DNA from: Luzula sylvatica
Taxonomy: Eukaryota; Streptophyta; Magnoliopsida; Poales; Juncaceae
Direction of reading: 5' to 3'
Length of the DNA stretch: 64,000 bases
NCBI GenBank assembly: GCA_946800325.1
Contig: OX326958.1
Location: forward strand, 62,675,793 to 62,739,792
Positions within the stretch are counted from its first letter, which is position 1. Each line of letters begins with the position of its first letter. Below the pieces are notes generated by a model that saw nothing but the letters and a program-made list of their open reading frames with translations, made no database searches and was not told the DNA's origin. A program made the translations under genes and the position numbers. This document shows positions 59,001 through 64,000 of this stretch, piece after piece.

Positions 59001-61186
59001 AATAGAAATAGAGAGGATCGAGCGAAATGGACTAAAACCGCGAGAATAAACAAAGATTAGAGAGAGCAACGTACCTTTCGTATAGAAAGAAGAAGTTAAT
59101 GAGATAGGGAAAGATTCCAGCGAGAAACAACAAGGTCGAAGCTTGAGAGAGATGTTCCAGCGAGAGAGAGAACGAGTCCAGCGAGCGAGAGAGAGAGGGG
59201 GCGCGAGCGAGAGGGAGGGGGCGAGAGGGAGGGAGAGAGAGAGAGAGAGAGGGACGTCGTGAGAGAGGGCTGGTGAGAGTGAGTGAGAGAGAGAGAGGGG
59301 TGGGTTAATGGTTATTGGGTTGAATTAAGAGTTAATGGATTTAATTTATGGGTGTAATTTTATATTATAAATTTTGCAACGTCATTGCTGAAATTATTTA
59401 AAAATTACCACGTCACAGTGCCACATCATCATTTAACTGATGAATAGGTAGTTAACTGATGGAAGGGGCAAAAGTGAGCAAAATCAAAAGTTCAGGAAAT
59501 TAAAAAAGAGTAAATTAAAATTTGGGGGACAACTTGCATTTTTTTGAACAGTTTGGGAGGCAAAAGTGAGATTTTTTTTCAAAAAAAATTCCTCTGATAA
59601 TCATGATATTTATTTAATATGTATTCAATGGACATACACAAAACTGTTTTTAAGTGGTACCGACATCGACTTCTTGTACCAGTATGTATGGTTTCGATAC
59701 GGTCGAGGAGCCGGTTTGGGTTTATATTTGTAACTAATTGACAGGAAGTGCATCGTACCTACAAAAAAAAGGTAACAAAAACTAGAATAATTTCTGAACT
59801 GATACCAAATTTCAAAAATTTTCAAAAATTACAATAAAGTCCATACCATCATTGCAATTTAAGAAATCCACGCTAAATTATAATTGTATTAGATTAGATT
59901 AGATTGCTTAAAATTACACAACGATCCATAATACACTTAAATGATAGCAATATCAATAAAATCCACAAATTATAAAATTATAAAATTACAAAAGAGTCCA
60001 CGAAACCTTAAAAATATGAAAATAATCCATGAAAAATTGAACTATAAATTAAATTACAGATATTATATCATGCTAACACTAATCAAAGTACATTTTCCCA
60101 ACCATAATCTCTGATTCCACCTTTGGAAAATATTTTCTTCAACGAATATACATTATTTCTCTGCTTGATATGTGATGCTACCTCGTTCTTCGATTTTTAG
60201 AGCTCGCAACAAATCCTATACAAAATATATTTGTCAATGAATATGATAATTTCGCTATTTAGAGAGTTTCCATCTATTATTTTGTGGAGAGCACATAATT
60301 AATTACAACCTAAATTCTCCTGCATTCTTCTTATTAAATCCAATTATGCATTGTTGTGACTAATTCATAAAATTCATCCAAATTCTCACTAATTAAGCTC
60401 AAATTGTATTATATATTTAGTCTCAATCAATCAACCCTAATTCAATGTCTTAATTTAAACCTGAATTCAACATAATTTTGCCTATAATAAATTCTGTAAA
60501 TGATAAATTACCTTTACACCATTCGCCGGTCAATTTGAGCCTCTATTTTCATGCGATAAACATATGTAGGGAAGATGAAGCTGCAACTTATATCGCCCCA
60601 TTTTCAGCACTCACCTCACTTATATCGCCCCAATCGAATTCTAACGCAGGACAATCTCATTAGAAGAGGATGAATGGATAATCCCAAACCGATGCATCCT
60701 TTGTAAAAAAAGAAGATGAATCGGTTATTCGTATAATTGAACAATGTAATATTTCTAAAGAATTAAGGAAGAAATTACTCGGATTATTAGGGCTGCTGGA
60801 GTTGTATTCCATTAAACCAACAGAGCTATTGATTGATGCGAAGACTTCATCAGAGGTAAAGCAACTAATTGCGGTAATATTAATACCAAATCTGGTGTGA
60901 GGCGAACTTTTCAGGAGCTCAATCCATCAATCTGAAAGCCCGTGGATCGAATTTTGGAAGAGAAGAAGATGATTAAGGAGGCGTTGTGTAGAGATTCACA
61001 ACCTGGAGAGGAAGAAAGAGGTTTTGAGGATACAAAAGTTCTTAATGGAGATGAAAGAGATGCGAATCATTGAATTGAAGTTTGGGAGTTCCATGGCCAT
61101 GCAAGATCGCTCGAGCTAGGGTCATTACATGTTTTCTGGTGGTCTGAAGAGGATCGAGAAGAAGTATGGCAGTGGTAACTGGTAGC
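59001..61186. other. Intergenic DNA with (GA)n tracts
   Basis: GA-rich tracts lie near 59155-59300. Two short plus-strand frames (60478-60663, and one without Met at 60714-60898 reading LRKKLLGLLGLLELYSIK) might be decayed exons, but no family is recognised. Confidence 0.4.
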
Positions 61187-61211
61187 GGGGGGGGGGGGGG
61201 GGGGGGGGGGG

Positions 61212-61252
<41 letters not shown>
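61187..61252. repeat. G28 run followed by (AG)n
   Basis: 28 consecutive G (61187-61214) are followed by about 19 AG dinucleotides. Flanking DNA has a short direct repeat CTGAAGAGGATCGAGAAGAA at 61144 and 61329. Confidence 0.95.
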
Positions 61253-61254
<2 letters not shown>

Positions 61255-61729
61255 AGGGCTTTATAAAAGAGGAAACCAAAGACTGGATTTAAACAGCTAT
61301 GGTAATAAAAGAGGAAACCAAAGAACTCTGAAGAGGATCGAGAAGAAGACTGAAATATGGCAATGCATATTCTGAACAAATATACTAATTAATATGTATA
61401 ATATTCTTAATATTCGTGCAACAATATTCCCAATAACACAATTTAACAGCTATGGTAATTAAAGCTGTCAAATAATATTTCTAAATTAACCATACAAATT
61501 AAATCTGTCAAATAGTTATTTTAAATTAACAACACAAATTAACAGTTAATTAACAAAATAATTTTGAGATAATAATTAACACAATAATTAATAGGTAATT
61601 ACAATAATTACAAATTAACATTTAAAAATACATCTAGAGAAAAATTCAGAAATGTAGTGAATATAAAACGTTAACTTGAATATAAAAATATTCTCCAAAT
61701 AATATTGTTCTTGGATTTTACTCTTGAGT
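61253..61729. other. AT-rich spacer
   Basis: Contains the second copies of the short direct repeats around the G run (AGAGGAAACCAAAGA at about 61268 and 61309). Nothing else is seen. Confidence 0.4.
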
Positions 61730-63925
61730 TCCCACTACAAATTATGTGAACAATGTTAATTTTGATGTCAAAGTAATGAAACAATTAAAATGAATATATT
61801 TGATGGACTCTTACAATTAAAACACAGTGTAAAATAATGTATACTTAAATAGTTACAAAAAAAAATATGATTATAAAATATCGATGATTAATCAATGATT
61901 TAAATTTTGTCCCGTATCATAATCTAATGTTCAAAAGAATGCGAATGACGAGGAACAATCAAATTACATAAAATTACATAAATTAGATCCAAAATAAAAA
62001 CGTGGCACAATAAAATTACATTAAAAAATAGTTTCAAAATAAGGATGGGATAAATTTGGTGTAAATTAATTTAGGTACACCGTGAACATATGTTGATAAA
62101 TTAGTTATTATCAGTGCTTTATATGATAATATCATTTTATAATATAATTATTTAAACTAATTTGTGTATGATCATTTATATGTTTTACAATTATTTTACA
62201 TTATGATGATAAGCGGTATTTTCTTAATCAAATAATAACACTTATATTAATGTCATTGTATAATAATATATATGGTATAACATGATTTCACAAAAAACAT
62301 AACACATATTAAATCATTGTTGTTTACAAAATTTCATAAAATATCAAATGTAAAAAAAAAAATGAATCATACAACATACGTAGTAACATATCATTAATTA
62401 TAGAGTATTAATAATTTCTTATTGATTCAAAATTCAATGAAAATTATAAACAATATCAAACTTAATAGTGAATATAATTTAATAAACAATAAAAAACTAA
62501 TTTAGCATAAGATAAATATAAATTGGTTTACATCATATGCTTTTCTTAAATTTTATATTTTATATCTTAAAAAAATAACATTATTACTTGATAAGTGTTT
62601 ATAAATTTAAGAAATTATTTCGATGGATAAACTTTCTTTTTTATTTCTATTAATTTTCAAAAAAAAAATAATATTAAATTTTATTGATTAAAAACACAAA
62701 TATAACCAACTTAGTATAATATGGTATTATTATAGTTATAATTTTTAAAAATAAATATTAATAATTAAAATTCTATTATGTAAATAAAATAATTACAATT
62801 TTATTTTGTAAAAATGCACTTTTTGCATTGTATTTTTTACATAATATTTTTACAAAATAAAATTATGGAAAATGGTTTGTATGAACTATACTAATATGGA
62901 TGTGAAATTAAAGGGAAAAATAAAACGAATATATTTGATGAATTTTTAAAATAAAATTCTAAAAATAATACTACTATATGTTGATTTATAATATTAGATA
63001 TTAAATTATTAGTATTTTATATATGAACTTTTCATCTTCTATTGCATTCACATTTGACATGTAATATTATGTGAAATGATAAACAATTGAATAACCATAA
63101 TCTAAAATGAATCGAGCCAGTAATAATAGTCCACATCATTCATATATGATGATATTGATTTCTGAGAATCCTTAAAATATAATGTAAAATAAGAGACATT
63201 TAAATGGTTACAAATAAAAAATATTTCTAAAAAATCAATGATTAATTAAAGGTCTAAATTTTTCCACATATAATAATCTAATGATTAAAAAAATAATGAT
63301 GTGATACAAGAAAATTGCACAAAGTTAGCTCCAAAATAAGAGTGTGGGAAAGTTTCATGTCATTCTAATTGTGATAAATTCATAATTCTCATATTTACTT
63401 CGTTTTATTTTTTATTTATCAATTAGAAAATGGTAAATAAAGAAAAAATGAGTAAATAAATGTAAATACTAATTGGAGTTATATGAGTGTAATTACGGTA
63501 TGGCTATGTGTTATTTCTCAGATTAGATAATCATAATTTGAGTGTGTATTATATTATGATTAAAGTTTTTTATTTGAAAATTATAATTTATTTTGAAATA
63601 TTACCTAAAGAAATTAGAAAACTTCCAATTTTTGTCAAATTTTTTTAAATATTTATCTAAAGAAAATATAAAAATAATTATCTACAACTTGATATGTTAA
63701 AATTATTCATAAAGTATTTAATTATTAGGTGAGATATGATTAATATTATTATAAAAAAAAATTCACAATTTTTTTTTCTAAAATATTAATCATTTTACTT
63801 TGATATGCATAAATCATATCATATCATGAAATATATTAAAGTATGGAAATAGAAATACTGTAGATTGTTGGTAGAGAAATATTGACTGAGTTTACTATCC
63901 GGAATAAGGTTTAACCCGCTAGTTA
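61730..63925 (+). mobile_element. AT-rich dispersed repeat, copy 3 (possible non-autonomous Helitron)
   Basis: 61740-61950 and 62815-63925 match 52590-52815 and 52545-54190. One internal region therefore appears twice in this copy, suggesting an internal duplication or two adjacent copies. It ends with the same GGTTTAACCCGCTAG as copy 2. Confidence 0.45.
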
Positions 63926-64000
63926 TTATTATTATTACAAATTACAAATTACAAATTGCAAATATTAGGGTTTAAGTCGATATCTTAGGTTAGGTTCCAC

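Noticed and set aside
60478..60898. Two short plus-strand frames that might be exons
   Set aside because: Cannot be joined by good splice sites and resemble no family.

Overview
This is a piece of a land-plant nuclear genome, most likely a eudicot. It has AT-rich intergenic DNA, short plant-type GT-AG introns, a phytosulfokine gene, a LysM receptor kinase, a plant KIN-7 kinesin and abundant plant transposons. Seven protein-coding genes could be rebuilt exon by exon with every phase closing: a DUF4378/TRM-like gene (-), a KIN-7N-like kinesin (-), a phytosulfokine precursor (+), a BSD-domain protein (-), a BADC-type biotin/lipoyl-domain protein (-), a LYK4/LYK5-like pseudokinase receptor (+) and an EEF1AKMT4-like methyltransferase (+). 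There is one tRNA-Glu(UUC). Broken genes are a duplicated scrap of the kinesin 3' end, an orphan first exon of RAD9 and a temperature-induced-lipocalin pseudogene.

Layout. 1-12476 is a nest of two related Copia LTR retrotransposons. A very young copy (3230-11042, 5-bp target duplication, one difference between its 1033-bp LTRs) sits inside an older relative whose 5' LTR lies before the window. Both have decayed gag-pol. The young copy carries about 40 near-palindromic TGACG-type sites in pairs about 22 bp apart. 12477-16940 holds a foldback element, a 51-bp tandem duplication and a GC-richer block that looks mitochondrial. 16941-22901 holds the TRM-like and kinesin genes. 22902-28647 is transposon-rich: a Tourist/PIF-Harbinger-like element invaded by microsatellites, a Helitron-type end and a minisatellite. 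28648-32357 holds the PSK and BSD genes. 33220-35480 is a degenerate minisatellite split by a 5'-truncated LINE. 37136-39097 holds the RAD9 exon and BADC gene. 40110-42560 has small DNA transposons, including a hAT element with a perfect 8-bp target duplication. 43050-47962 holds the LysM receptor, tRNA and methyltransferase. From 48 kb on it is mostly repeats: a second hAT-like element, an AT-rich dispersed family, a roughly 700-bp extremely GC-rich minisatellite at 54471-55167, a promoter-like module with two mitosis-specific-activator motifs but no recognisable gene, and the lipocalin pseudogene.

The genes do not form a pathway; this is an ordinary plant gene neighbourhood with independent housekeeping, signalling and cell-division genes separated by transposons. 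The most unusual signals are the phased palindrome array in the young Copia element and the GC-rich minisatellite.
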